From Pseudomonadota bacterium (GTDB lineage Bacteria; Pseudomonadota; Gammaproteobacteria; Steroidobacterales; Rariloculaceae): a DNA stretch of 5,670 nucleotides. The number at the start of each line of letters is the position of its first letter. The stretch's first letter is position 1. The notes beneath the pieces are model-generated. The model was given only the letters and a program-made list of their open reading frames with translations, searched no databases and was not told where the DNA came from. The stretch lies in NCBI GenBank assembly GCA_009843005.1, contig VYEH01000385.1, forward strand, positions 7,870-13,539, read 5' to 3'. Made by a program: the position numbers and the translations under genes. This document shows positions 1 to 5,346 of the stretch, one piece after another.

Positions 1-2878
1 CGCCTGCGGAGGCGCCCGTCTCCCCACCGCTGCTCGTCACGCCGATCTTGAACGACGCCTGCTCGCCCTGGATCTGGAAGCCCACCGCGAAGGCGGACTC
101 GCCGTCATACGAGCCCACGCCGATGGCGACGCCGCGACCGTTGATCGCCGGCATGCCGGCCAGGGCCATGGAGGCGGCCACGCCGGCTCTCACGACATCC
201 AGATCGTCGCTCAGCTCACCGATCTTGTTGCGGTTGTCGCTGATCGCGCTGCGGTTCTGACCGATCGCGTTCATGTTCGACGCAATGTCATTGGCGTTGG
301 AGGTAATCCGACCGCCCAGTGCCATGTCAGCGGCCGCCCCGGCTGCTACCGCCTCTTCGATCGCGGTGGCCAACATCATGTCGCCATCCGCCCTGGCCAT
401 CGCCTCGCCGTCGATCCGCATGCCCAGCGCCATGTCGGCATCGGCACGAGCCATCGCTTCGTCGTCGATTCGACCGCCCAGCGCCGTGTCGGCGTTCATC
501 CGGGCCATCGCCTCGTCGTCGATTCGACCGCCCAGCGCCGTGTCGGCATCCATCCGGGCCTTCGCTTCGTCGGTGATGGCTTTCGCGTTCATTTCGATCT
601 TGTTCATGCCGCTCTCGTCGGTGGCTTCGCCGGTCACCGGGTCCACACCGATCGCCATCCCGAGGTTGTCGATGTACTCCTTCTTCTGCATGAGCTTGTC
701 GTTGACATCTTCGATATCGGCTTCGTTGTGCCGGCTGCGCGCATCGGCGCAGGTGGCCACGTTCAACAGGCCCGACGCGTCGCAGGCGGCCAGATCGCCA
801 TGCTGCCCCGACGTTGTGCCGTACAGATCGGTCTGGATTTGTCCGATGTCGCTCTCGTTCGCGGCAACCCGACCATCGAGCGACGTGATGTCGTTCGAGT
901 TCTTCGTGACCGCGCCGGTCTCGTCGTCCATGGTCTCGGGATCGTCCATTGCCGTCAGCGCGTCGAGGTCGGCCCGAAGATCTTCCACGCCGCTGCCGCC
1001 GCCCATCAGGCCCTTGACATCGTTCTCGAGGTCCACGATGCGGCCCGATTCCATGCCGGCCTCGTCTTCCATGAGAAGCTCGTCCAGGCGGCCCTCATTG
1101 GCCTGGGTCGCGTCGTAGTTGCCGGTGATCGCCGACACCAGCGCCTGACCGTCGTCGCCGCCGGTCTTCGCCAACTCGTCGACCAGACCCACCGCCGGGT
1201 TGTTGTCGTCGCTCACCAGGGCGTCGTAGTTCCCTTTGACCTTGTTAGCGCCGTCCAGGGCCTCCTGCGCATCCTCCACGGCTTCGTTCTGTGCCGTGGT
1301 GGGCGTGCCGCCGGCGTTGACAATCCGGTTCACGGTGTTCTGCGCGGTATCCAGCAACGCCTGGCGACGGTCCACCAGTTGCTGGTAGAAGGAGCCGGGG
1401 CTGGTGAAGCTGTTGACCGTAGCCCTGGTCTTGGCCTCACGATCCGAAACGGCCATTCTGAGCGCTGTCTCGGCGTTGTCACGCTTGACGAGCGCTTCAC
1501 CGTAGGCGGTGTGGCGGGACAAGATGGAAAACGCATCGACATAGGCGGTGTTCGGAGTGGTTTCGTTATCGTCCGGGCTGTTGTCGCCGTCGCCGTTGTC
1601 GTCCACGAACCGCAATTTCTGAGCGGCCGTCCTCAAGTCCACGGCGTCGGTGATCGCGGCTTGCCACTGCGCGTTCAGGTGAGCCGCCTCGAGACGGGCT
1701 CTCCGTATACCTTCCTCGTATGCTCTGTTCAAGTTTGTGTTTACGTTCTTGGCCTGGGCCTCCTCCAGCGCCTTCACGGCGTTGTTGGCCGCCTCGACAT
1801 CCGCACGGATGACCGCGATCGTCGCGGTGGTCGGCAGCACTTCCATGGCGTTGCCGTCGTCCGGATCGAGCGTTGCTCGCATGGGCACGGCCAGCGTACC
1901 GTCGTCGTTGAAATTGTCACCTGTACGCGTGCCGTCCCCGGCGACATCGGCATAGGTGCGCAGATTCGCGAGATTCACGGTTCCGTCGGCATTGAGAACG
2001 TTGCCGACCGAACCGGCATCGGTGCCGGAGGGGTCCGTCCCCAGCGCAACGTAGCCCGTAAGAACGTTGGCGGAAGCATCTTGATGCGGCGCGCCACCGT
2101 ACGTGGTCGCATCCAGGATATCCAGCGCGCCCATGCTGTCGGTGGTGGTCACCCCGTCAACGGCCATGTTCCATGCCGCCACCGCGGTTGACACCGCTGC
2201 GCTGGCGCGCCACTCGGCGATACCGGCCTGGTAGATCGGGCCGTCGGATATCGCGCCGAGCGCAGTTTGCCTCTTTGCGAGTTCCGTCTCCGCGGCATCC
2301 AGAATCGCCTGGGCGCTGTTGATCGCGGTGGTGTTCGGGTTCGTCGCGGTCGCGTCCATACGCGCCTGGTTGAGCGCCGTCAGCGCGTTCGCCACGACGC
2401 CTTCCTGTGCGACCAGGAGATCGTACGCAGCTTTCACCGCGGTGAAACCCTCGGCCACGTCGGTGGCGATGGCGCCGTTGGCGGCGGCGGTGAAGGCGAC
2501 AACCGTTGCATCTGCCGATCCGCAATTGGCGACGCCGGTCGGAACGACGTAGATGAGGTCCATGGGATTGTTCCCGCCGCTGTCGGGATCGTCGGTCGCC
2601 GTCAGGTCGACGTTCCGAGGATCTCCCATGCCGCTATTGGCGCGCAGCAAGATATCGAGCGGGCTCACCATGGCGCCCTGGGGCACCACGCTCGGCATCG
2701 GCACCGCGCCCGTACCCATCAGGGGCGGCACGTTCATCGAGCATGCGATTTGATCGTCAAAGAGATCGGGCGCCGGGATGTTTCCATCGCCCGGTGCCTG
2801 GCCGAACGCCGGTCCTGCAACGAGCGCTCCCAACCCCAGTGCGCCCAGCGTCGTCACCAGTAAACGTTTAAGAACCAT
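1..2878 (-). CDS. YadA-like trimeric autotransporter adhesin (3' end cut by window edge)
   Basis: The frame is open for 959 codons from ATG at 2878 and leaves the window at base 1; by comparison with the orphan copy at right, about five codons and the stop are missing. Start choice: AAAAGGGGA lies 7 nt upstream and a signal peptide follows (K4 R5, hydrophobic 6-22, likely cleavage in AFG-QA near 26/27). Residues about 27-130 form an unrecognised N-terminal region with Cys46 and Cys119. Residues about 130-690 are Ala-rich and probably helical, with an EF-hand-like loop at 426-437. Cys699/Cys710, five 18-residue repeats (770-859) and an Ile/Asn heptad stalk (865-889) follow. The end is a YadA anchor (GVAASMALAGMPAI, then Gly-rich beta strands, GVTSSGGETGASAG). 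By family knowledge, three chains form one 12-stranded outer-membrane barrel exposing the stalk and passenger. Adhesion is inferred; the ligand is unknown. No YadA-type head repeats were seen. Confidence 0.93.
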   Translation of the reverse strand, partial: MVLKRLLVTTLGALGLGALVAGPAFGQAPGDGNIPAPDLFDDQIACSMNVPPLMGTGAVPMPSVVPQGAMVSPLDILLRANSGMGDPRNVDLTATDDPDSGGNNPMDLIYVVPTGVANCGSADATVVAFTAAANGAIATDVAEGFTAVKAAYDLLVAQEGVVANALTALNQARMDATATNPNTTAINSAQAILDAAETELAKRQTALGAISDGPIYQAGIAEWRASAAVSTAVAAWNMAVDGVTTTDSMGALDILDATTYGGAPHQDASANVLTGYVALGTDPSGTDAGSVGNVLNADGTVNLANLRTYADVAGDGTRTGDNFNDDGTLAVPMRATLDPDDGNAMEVLPTTATIAVIRADVEAANNAVKALEEAQAKNVNTNLNRAYEEGIRRARLEAAHLNAQWQAAITDAVDLRTAAQKLRFVDDNGDGDNSPDDNETTPNTAYVDAFSILSRHTAYGEALVKRDNAETALRMAVSDREAKTRATVNSFTSPGSFYQQLVDRRQALLDTAQNTVNRIVNAGGTPTTAQNEAVEDAQEALDGANKVKGNYDALVSDDNNPAVGLVDELAKTGGDDGQALVSAITGNYDATQANEGRLDELLMEDEAGMESGRIVDLENDVKGLMGGGSGVEDLRADLDALTAMDDPETMDDETGAVTKNSNDITSLDGRVAANESDIGQIQTDLYGTTSGQHGDLAACDASGLLNVATCADARSRHNEADIEDVNDKLMQKKEYIDNLGMAIGVDPVTGEATDESGMNKIEMNAKAITDEAKARMDADTALGGRIDDEAMARMNADTALGGRIDDEAMARADADMALGMRIDGEAMARADGDMMLATAIEEAVAAGAAADMALGGRITSNANDIASNMNAIGQNRSAISDNRNKIGELSDDLDVVRAGVAASMALAGMPAINGRGVAIGVGSYDGESAFAVGFQIQGEQASFKIGVTSSGGETGASAG
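302..571 (-). repeat. Five 18-residue (54-bp) stalk repeats inside the adhesin
   Basis: Units occupy residues 770-787, 788-805, 806-823, 824-841 and 842-859. The pattern is roughly D-E-A-x-A-R-x-x-A-D-x-A-L-G-G-R-I-D. The first two units are nearly identical in DNA (for example, the same bases at 467-493 and 521-547), while the fourth and fifth have drifted. Eighteen residues fit a heptad plus a hendecad, so the stretch is probably a coiled-coil stalk element amplified by tandem duplication. Confidence 0.85.
1568..1603 (-). other. EF-hand-like Asp-rich loop in the adhesin passenger
   Basis: Residues 426-437 read DDNGDGDNSPDD. Asp or Asn at positions 1, 3 and 5, Gly at 6 and Asp at 12 match the D-x-N-x-D-G calcium-loop pattern of EF-hand and dockerin-type loops. 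Calcium binding is inferred from the motif only; the flanking helices were not modelled. Confidence 0.5.
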
Positions 2879-2884
2879 GAGCGT

Positions 2885-2893
2885 TCCCCTTTT
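2885..2893 (-). promoter_or_regulatory. Ribosome binding site of the adhesin gene
   Basis: AAAAGGGGA lies with a 7-nt gap before ATG at 2878. It fixes this start, and the signal peptide begins directly after it. No convincing sigma70 promoter for the adhesin was found further upstream. Confidence 0.7.
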
Positions 2894-3110
2894 CATTGCT
2901 GACAGCGGCTCGGGCTCGCGTTCGGAAACTCCTGTCGATCACCGCCGACACAAGGGAGTTAATGCGCATGCAGGGTCCCCTTTGGTATGACTAACCGTTC
3001 CGAGGTAGTCGCTCTATGGGGTTTTTGGAACAGCTTCAGCGTGAAGTGTCGCGAGAATAACGGTATCCCCACCATGCCGCCTTTATGGTTACACCGCTCA
3101 GATTCGGGGG

Positions 3111-3139
3111 TTGTTGGCGCCATCCGGCGCGGCTAGGAT
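3111..3139 (+). promoter_or_regulatory. Putative promoter of the DUF1640-like gene
   Basis: TTGTTG (3111-3116) and TAGGAT (3134-3139) are separated by exactly 17 bp. Only six bases lie between the -10 hexamer and the ATG, so transcription would start at or next to the start codon and the message could be leaderless. The same bases contain AGGA (3135-3138), which could instead act as a ribosome binding site if transcription starts further upstream. Confidence 0.45.
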
Positions 3140-3145
3140 GCTCCC

Positions 3146-3430
3146 ATGCCGACAGAGATCGCATTCGACACCCACCGGTTCGTGAAAAACCTCACAGCCA
3201 GCGGCTTCACCGTGGCGCAGGCCGAGGCCCTGGCGCACGAGCAGATTCACCTGCTTGAAGCGAATCTGGCCACCAAGTCCGATCTCGCCGCAGTCAAGTC
3301 AGATCTCGAAGTCAGGATCGAGAAGGTCAGGGCCGACCTGGCCAGATGGATGTTGACCGGGTGGGTCGCCCAAACGGGAGTGCTCGCGACGCTGATCTGG
3401 TATTTCTCCTCGGGCATGCCGGGCGGTTGA
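3146..3430 (+). CDS. Small DUF1640-like coiled-coil protein with C-terminal membrane helix
   Basis: 94 residues. The N-terminus FDTHRFVKNLTASGFTVAQA matches what I know of the bacterial DUF1640 family (related to CCDC90/MCUR1): an FDTH.F...L..AGF opening, then a helix, then KSDL-type heptads. Here a 7-residue unit is repeated in tandem (KSDLAAV, KSDLEVR; about 45-58). The coiled coil spans about 35-66 and a transmembrane segment about 69-87 (MLTGWVAQTGVLATLIWYF), leaving only a short Gly-rich tail. The protein is probably an inner-membrane tail-anchored oligomer. The bacterial function of the family is unknown to me. It is divergent from the adhesin gene and 87 bp upstream of the ATPase remnant, so no operon partner is evident. 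ATG was chosen because the motif starts directly after it. Confidence 0.8.
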   Translation: MPTEIAFDTHRFVKNLTASGFTVAQAEALAHEQIHLLEANLATKSDLAAVKSDLEVRIEKVRADLARWMLTGWVAQTGVLATLIWYFSSGMPGG

Positions 3431-3451
3431 TCCAGCTGGAGTCCGGTTTTT

Positions 3452-3467
3452 CGCAGTCAACGCCGTT
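3452..3467. repeat. 16-bp direct repeat, copy A (also at 4662-4677)
   Basis: CGCAGTCAACGCCGTT is identical to 4662-4677. Read on the minus strand the similarity extends past the core: after four bases with two differences, ACCGG is shared again. Copy B covers the stop of the PIN toxin gene, so copy A may be the residual 3' end of a similar gene or a boundary shared by exchanged cassettes. Confidence 0.6.
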
Positions 3468-3482
3468 TGACTCAGGCAGAGG

Positions 3483-3509
3483 TTGAATTTTGCATTTGAA
3501 TTGCATAAT
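3483..3509 (+). promoter_or_regulatory. Putative promoter/operator of the DUF4143 ATPase remnant
   Basis: An AT-rich island in GC-rich surroundings contains TTGAAT (3483-3488) and CATAAT (3504-3509) with a short 15-bp spacer, ending 8 nt before the ATG at 3518. TTGCAT occurs twice, at 3490-3495 and 3501-3506, 11 bp apart (about one helical turn), overlapping the -10 region as an operator would. Confidence 0.35.
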
Positions 3510-3517
3510 TTCCACCT

Positions 3518-3936
3518 ATGAATCCGGCTTACATCGAATGCTCGCTGGAACCCGTCCTCAGGCAGGCGGCTGCGGAATTCCCGGCGGTCGTGCTGACCGG
3601 GCCGCGCCAGTCCGGCAAGATGACGCTGCTGCTGCATTGAGCGCGACGTGCGCATGCTGCGGCAGGTCGGCGACCTGACGCAGTATCAGAATTTTCTCCG
3701 CGTGCTGGCGGACCCGGGCAGGAACAGAAGTCGACTTCGTTGTCGAGACGGCAACGGGGCCCGTTCCCATCGAGGTGAAGTTGTCCGGCACGCCGCGCCC
3801 GGCCATGGCCGCCGCCATCGGGAGGTTCCAGCGCGACATGAAAGGCACGGCGAGACCTGGATACCTGGTGCATCCGGGCGACGTCCGCTTGCCGCTCGGC
3901 CCCTCCGCGGCCGCCGTTCCCTTCGCAAGTCTGTAG
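3518..3936 (+). pseudogene. Decayed AAA/DUF4143 ATPase gene
   Basis: Three pieces of one protein lie in order but in different frames. Piece 1 (3518-3640, 40 residues) has the N-terminus with the P-loop GPRQSGKM, where the usual GKT/S has Met after Lys, then a TGA. Piece 2 (from 3639) reads ERDVRMLRQVGDLTQYQNFL, typical of the segment just before the DUF4143 domain. Piece 3 (3721-3936, 71 residues) is the C-terminus: TEVDFVVE, PIEVKLS, GYLVHPGDVRLPLG, then TAG. About 139 codons remain of a family normally near 400, so the regions between the P-loop and ERDV and between the NFL motif and the EVDF nuclease-like core were deleted. The family is common in bacteria and often behaves as a mobile accessory gene; its role is poorly known. 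The product cannot be functional. It converges on the YadA tail remnant at 4003. Confidence 0.88.
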
Positions 3937-3941
3937 CGCAT

Positions 3942-3976
3942 AAAAAACCGGCGGCCCGGATCAACGGACCGCCAGT
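3942..3976 (-). terminator. Rho-independent terminator after the second YadA tail
   Basis: On the minus strand, CTGGCGG (3975-3969) pairs with CCGCCGG (3954-3948), with one G-U pair, followed by TTTTTT. It closely resembles the terminator at 5390-5425. It sits between the convergent ATPase remnant and the YadA tail and could also slow plus-strand transcription, although no T-tract follows on that strand. Confidence 0.75.
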
Positions 3977-4002
3977 TGTCTTGAGGGCCTGAGAGTGGCG
4001 AG

Positions 4003-4075
4003 CTAGAAGCTGAAGCCCACGCCCGCAGAAGCGCCAGCCAGCGGTCAGGTTCTTGGCGAACCGGTGGATGCCGCT
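4003..4075 (-). pseudogene. Remnant of a second YadA-type anchor (C-terminal strand, frameshifted)
   Basis: Upstream of the TAG at 4003-4005 the frame reads GASAGVGFSF, the same final strand as the other two anchors, including the Phe end typical of outer-membrane barrels. The DNA around the stop matches the right-hand copy closely (TGAGAGTGGCGAGCTAGAAG at 3990-4009 on the plus strand). Further upstream the strand HRFAKNLTAG is in another frame. A tandem CAGC/CAGC (4035-4042, plus strand) explains the shift: with one copy removed, the two parts join into one plausible barrel strand. Only about 20 residues remain, so it cannot form an anchor. The 88-residue gene begins just beyond it. Confidence 0.72.
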
Positions 4076-4093
4076 GGCAGGGCAATGACTGGG

Positions 4094-4360
4094 TTATGGT
4101 TTTTCTTCTGGCTCGGGAGCGATCTCAAGGCGGCCTTCGATGCGGGAGAGACGAGCGTTGATGTCGTTGAGAGTTACCGCTACAGCATCGATGTTATCTT
4201 CCAGACCGCCAAGGCGCTCTTCCACGTTATAAAGACGAGTCTCTACAACTGCTACGCGCTCATTGGTGGCGCCAATTGCTCCAGACAGGTTGATGAACTG
4301 CCAATACAGACCTCCAACAGCTGCTAGAACTGCAATCTGGAGAGCCCTGTCGATAGACAT
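4094..4360 (-). CDS. Small N-terminally membrane-anchored coiled-coil protein, function unknown
   Basis: 88 residues from ATG at 4360. AAGGAGG (4373-4367) is 6 nt upstream of this ATG but abuts the alternative ATG at 4366, so 4360 is preferred. One hydrophobic segment (about residues 6-24, LQIAVLAAVGGLYWQFINL) should be a membrane anchor or uncleaved signal. Then hydrophobic residues fall in a strict 3-4 rhythm from Ile29 to Leu78 (Ile, Val, Val, Leu, Val, Leu, Leu, Ile, Val, Leu, Ile, Leu, Ile, Leu), about seven heptads, before a short acidic Pro/Glu tail. It probably oligomerises as a parallel coiled coil. I do not recognise the family. XhlA-like phage proteins have a coiled coil with the membrane helix at the other end; the topology here differs. 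It lies upstream of, and in frame with, part of the YadA tail remnant. Confidence 0.75.
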   Translation of the reverse strand: MSIDRALQIAVLAAVGGLYWQFINLSGAIGATNERVAVVETRLYNVEERLGGLEDNIDAVAVTLNDINARLSRIEGRLEIAPEPEEKP

Positions 4361-4366
4361 GTTCAT

Positions 4367-4373
4367 CCTCCTT
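4367..4373 (-). promoter_or_regulatory. Strong ribosome binding site deciding the start of the 88-residue protein
   Basis: AAGGAGG is a near-perfect Shine-Dalgarno sequence. Its spacing is 0 nt to ATG 4366 and 6 nt to ATG 4360, so the second ATG should be used. Confidence 0.75.
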
Positions 4374-4384
4374 CCTGTTTCCCG

Positions 4385-4403
4385 GGCGTAGGCCTCCTAC
4401 GCC
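4385..4403 (-). promoter_or_regulatory. Perfect hairpin in the 5' region of the 88-residue protein gene
   Basis: GGCGTAGG and CCTACGCC form a perfect 8-bp stem with a 3-nt loop, 11 nt upstream of the Shine-Dalgarno sequence. There is no T-tract on the minus side, so it is more likely an mRNA 5' structure or a protein-binding palindrome than a terminator. Confidence 0.5.
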
Positions 4404-4632
4404 GCAAACCCATGGTAACATGCAAAATCCACGACGCTTTCTCGCCGCACTGTCCCGAGGCGGCAACGCCCGAATCTGCGCGGTAAGGCCAATAATCCGG
4501 TGTTGGCGACTACGATATCTGTTCGTTGGGACAATGTTTTACCGGGCCAGCAGCGGACTTTCACCGCCAGGTCATCCGGCCACCACCACGTGTACCGGAA
4601 AAGCGCCCGGACGCAGCAATATGGTGAAATGA
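4404..4632. other. Stretch without a supported gene
   Basis: A 70-codon plus-strand frame (4420-4632) exists, but it has no ribosome binding site, a Cys/Arg-rich shadow-like composition and no motif I recognise. Nothing on the minus strand resembles a protein either. The promoter of the 88-residue protein gene must lie here or the gene is read from the toxin operon; I could not place one. Confidence 0.5.
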
Positions 4633-4659
4633 ATACCGCCTGCAGGAAGCTGCCGGTAT
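4633..4659 (-). terminator. Weak terminator-like hairpin downstream of the toxin gene
   Basis: ATACCG/CGGTAT (6 bp) encloses GCAG/CTGC (4 bp) with a small bulge, eight bases past the toxin stop. The downstream minus strand is only moderately T-rich, so this may be a weak terminator or an mRNA 3' stabiliser. Confidence 0.4.
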
Positions 4660-4661
4660 TA

Positions 4662-4677
4662 CGCAGTCAACGCCGTT
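4662..4677. repeat. 16-bp direct repeat, copy B (also at 3452-3467)
   Basis: Identical to copy A. Here it covers the last codons and stop of the PIN toxin gene (CGG CGT TGA on the minus strand) and extends a few bases beyond the stop. Confidence 0.6.
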
Positions 4678-5080
4678 CGCACACCAGGGCCAGGCCTTGC
4701 GCGGCAGCCGCCTGCGCGAGCGCCTTGTCGAGCGTCGCGATGGGTGCGGCGCGGCGCTTGGCAAGTTCCAGATAGATGGCGTCGTAGAACGACAGGCGGT
4801 GTCGCTCGGCCAGGGTCAACGCTACGGCCAGGTCCGGCGTTGTATCGGTGCGGATGGGCAGGTCGCGCAGCGCTTCCAGCCGCTGCGCCGCCACACCGGC
4901 GGTGAGCCGGGCGCGCCGGGTTGCCACGAGCAGGCAGTTACGCACTTCCAGATGCCAGAGCTGCGGGACCAGCGCAGCCTCCTCTTCCAGCCGCGCCAAT
5001 GCCAGGTCCGCCCGCGGCGACGCCTGCTGCTCCAGAAGCCAGGCCGCAGCCACCGAAGCATCGAGAACGAAAACGCTCAA
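4667..5080 (-). CDS. PIN-domain toxin, VapC-like ribonuclease
   Basis: 137 residues, the usual PIN toxin length. The acidic PIN residues are in the expected places: Asp7 in VLDAS, Glu45 in LWHLEVRN, Asp100 in SFYDAIYLELA and Asp118 in ATLDKAL, so the Mg-dependent active site looks complete. VapC-type toxins cleave RNA, often tRNA or rRNA, and block translation when the antitoxin is lost. The start is TTG at 5080-5078, overlapping the antitoxin stop as TTGA, with AAGGG (5093-5089) 8 nt upstream inside the antitoxin gene. Coupled translation and a weak start codon would keep toxin below antitoxin; this is inferred. The substrate cannot be read from sequence. The gene ends within the 16-bp repeat shared with 3452-3467. 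Confidence 0.92.
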   Translation of the reverse strand: MSVFVLDASVAAAWLLEQQASPRADLALARLEEEAALVPQLWHLEVRNCLLVATRRARLTAGVAAQRLEALRDLPIRTDTTPDLAVALTLAERHRLSFYDAIYLELAKRRAAPIATLDKALAQAAAAQGLALVCERR

Positions 5081-5328
5081 AAACGATGCCCTTCGTGGCG
5101 CGCCTGCAGGATCTCCTCAACGGACATGGAAACGGGCGCCCATTCGGCACGGCGGCGGCGAAAACGGGCCACGGCTTGTCTACGGCCGGCGCGCTCGTCC
5201 GAGGGCGCCGGGATCACGTGCGCGATGGTCCGGCCGTGGCGCGTGATCGCCACCGTCTCGCCGTGCTCGACCGTGCGCAGCAGTTCCGCCAAGCGGGCTT
5301 TGGCTTCGGTCGCTTGAATCGTTTGCAT
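5077..5328 (-). CDS. Phd/YefM-family antitoxin of the PIN toxin
   Basis: 83 residues. The start MQTIQATEAKARLAELL, then GETVAITRHGRTIAHVIP, is the standard Phd/YefM DNA-binding fold (about residues 1-40). The rest is an Arg-rich linker and a C-terminal segment (MSVEEILQARHEGHRF) that should wrap the toxin. It is the first gene of the pair and overlaps the toxin by 4 nt. The ATG at 5328 has only a weak purine stretch (GGAA) upstream. Antitoxins of this family bind their own promoter, and paired repeats lie 19-43 bp upstream. The pair sits directly behind the terminator of the orphan YadA anchor. Confidence 0.92.
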   Translation of the reverse strand: MQTIQATEAKARLAELLRTVEHGETVAITRHGRTIAHVIPAPSDERAGRRQAVARFRRRRAEWAPVSMSVEEILQARHEGHRF

Positions 5329-5346
5329 CGGGACAATTCCAACCAG

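Larger units (their letters stand above)
2879..3145. other. Divergent intergenic region between adhesin and DUF1640-like gene
   Basis: These 267 bases hold the 5' regions of two divergent genes. Visible are the adhesin ribosome binding site, a likely promoter for the plus-strand gene (3111-3139), short palindromes near 2961-2972 (ATGCGCAT overlapping GCATGC) and a weak imperfect stem (ACCAT at 3071-3075 with ATGGT at 3085-3089, outer CGGT/ACCG). No coding sequence is supported. The promoter of the adhesin is presumably here but could not be placed. Confidence 0.5.

Noticed and set aside
273..1118. Plus-strand frame with Ser/Pro/Ala repeats
   Set aside because: Its repeats are the antisense image of the 54-bp stalk repeats of the adhesin.
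728..2191. Long plus-strand open frame of 487 codons
   Set aside because: It lies entirely opposite the adhesin gene, whose frame has a signal peptide, repeats and YadA anchor. The plus frame has no recognisable motif and an Arg/Val/His-rich shadow composition.
3061..3096. Imperfect stem in the divergent intergenic region as a riboswitch or operator
   Set aside because: Only short interrupted pairing and no recognisable riboswitch core; not beyond chance.
4040..4070. HRFAKNLTAG resembles HRFVKNLTASG of the DUF1640-like protein, suggesting a second DUF1640 remnant
   Set aside because: Nothing of the following DUF1640 helix is present. Removing the 4-bp duplication joins this stretch smoothly to GASAGVGFSF, so a YadA barrel strand explains it better.
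4420..4632. 70-codon plus-strand frame
   Set aside because: No ribosome binding site, no family resemblance and a Cys/Arg-rich random-like composition.
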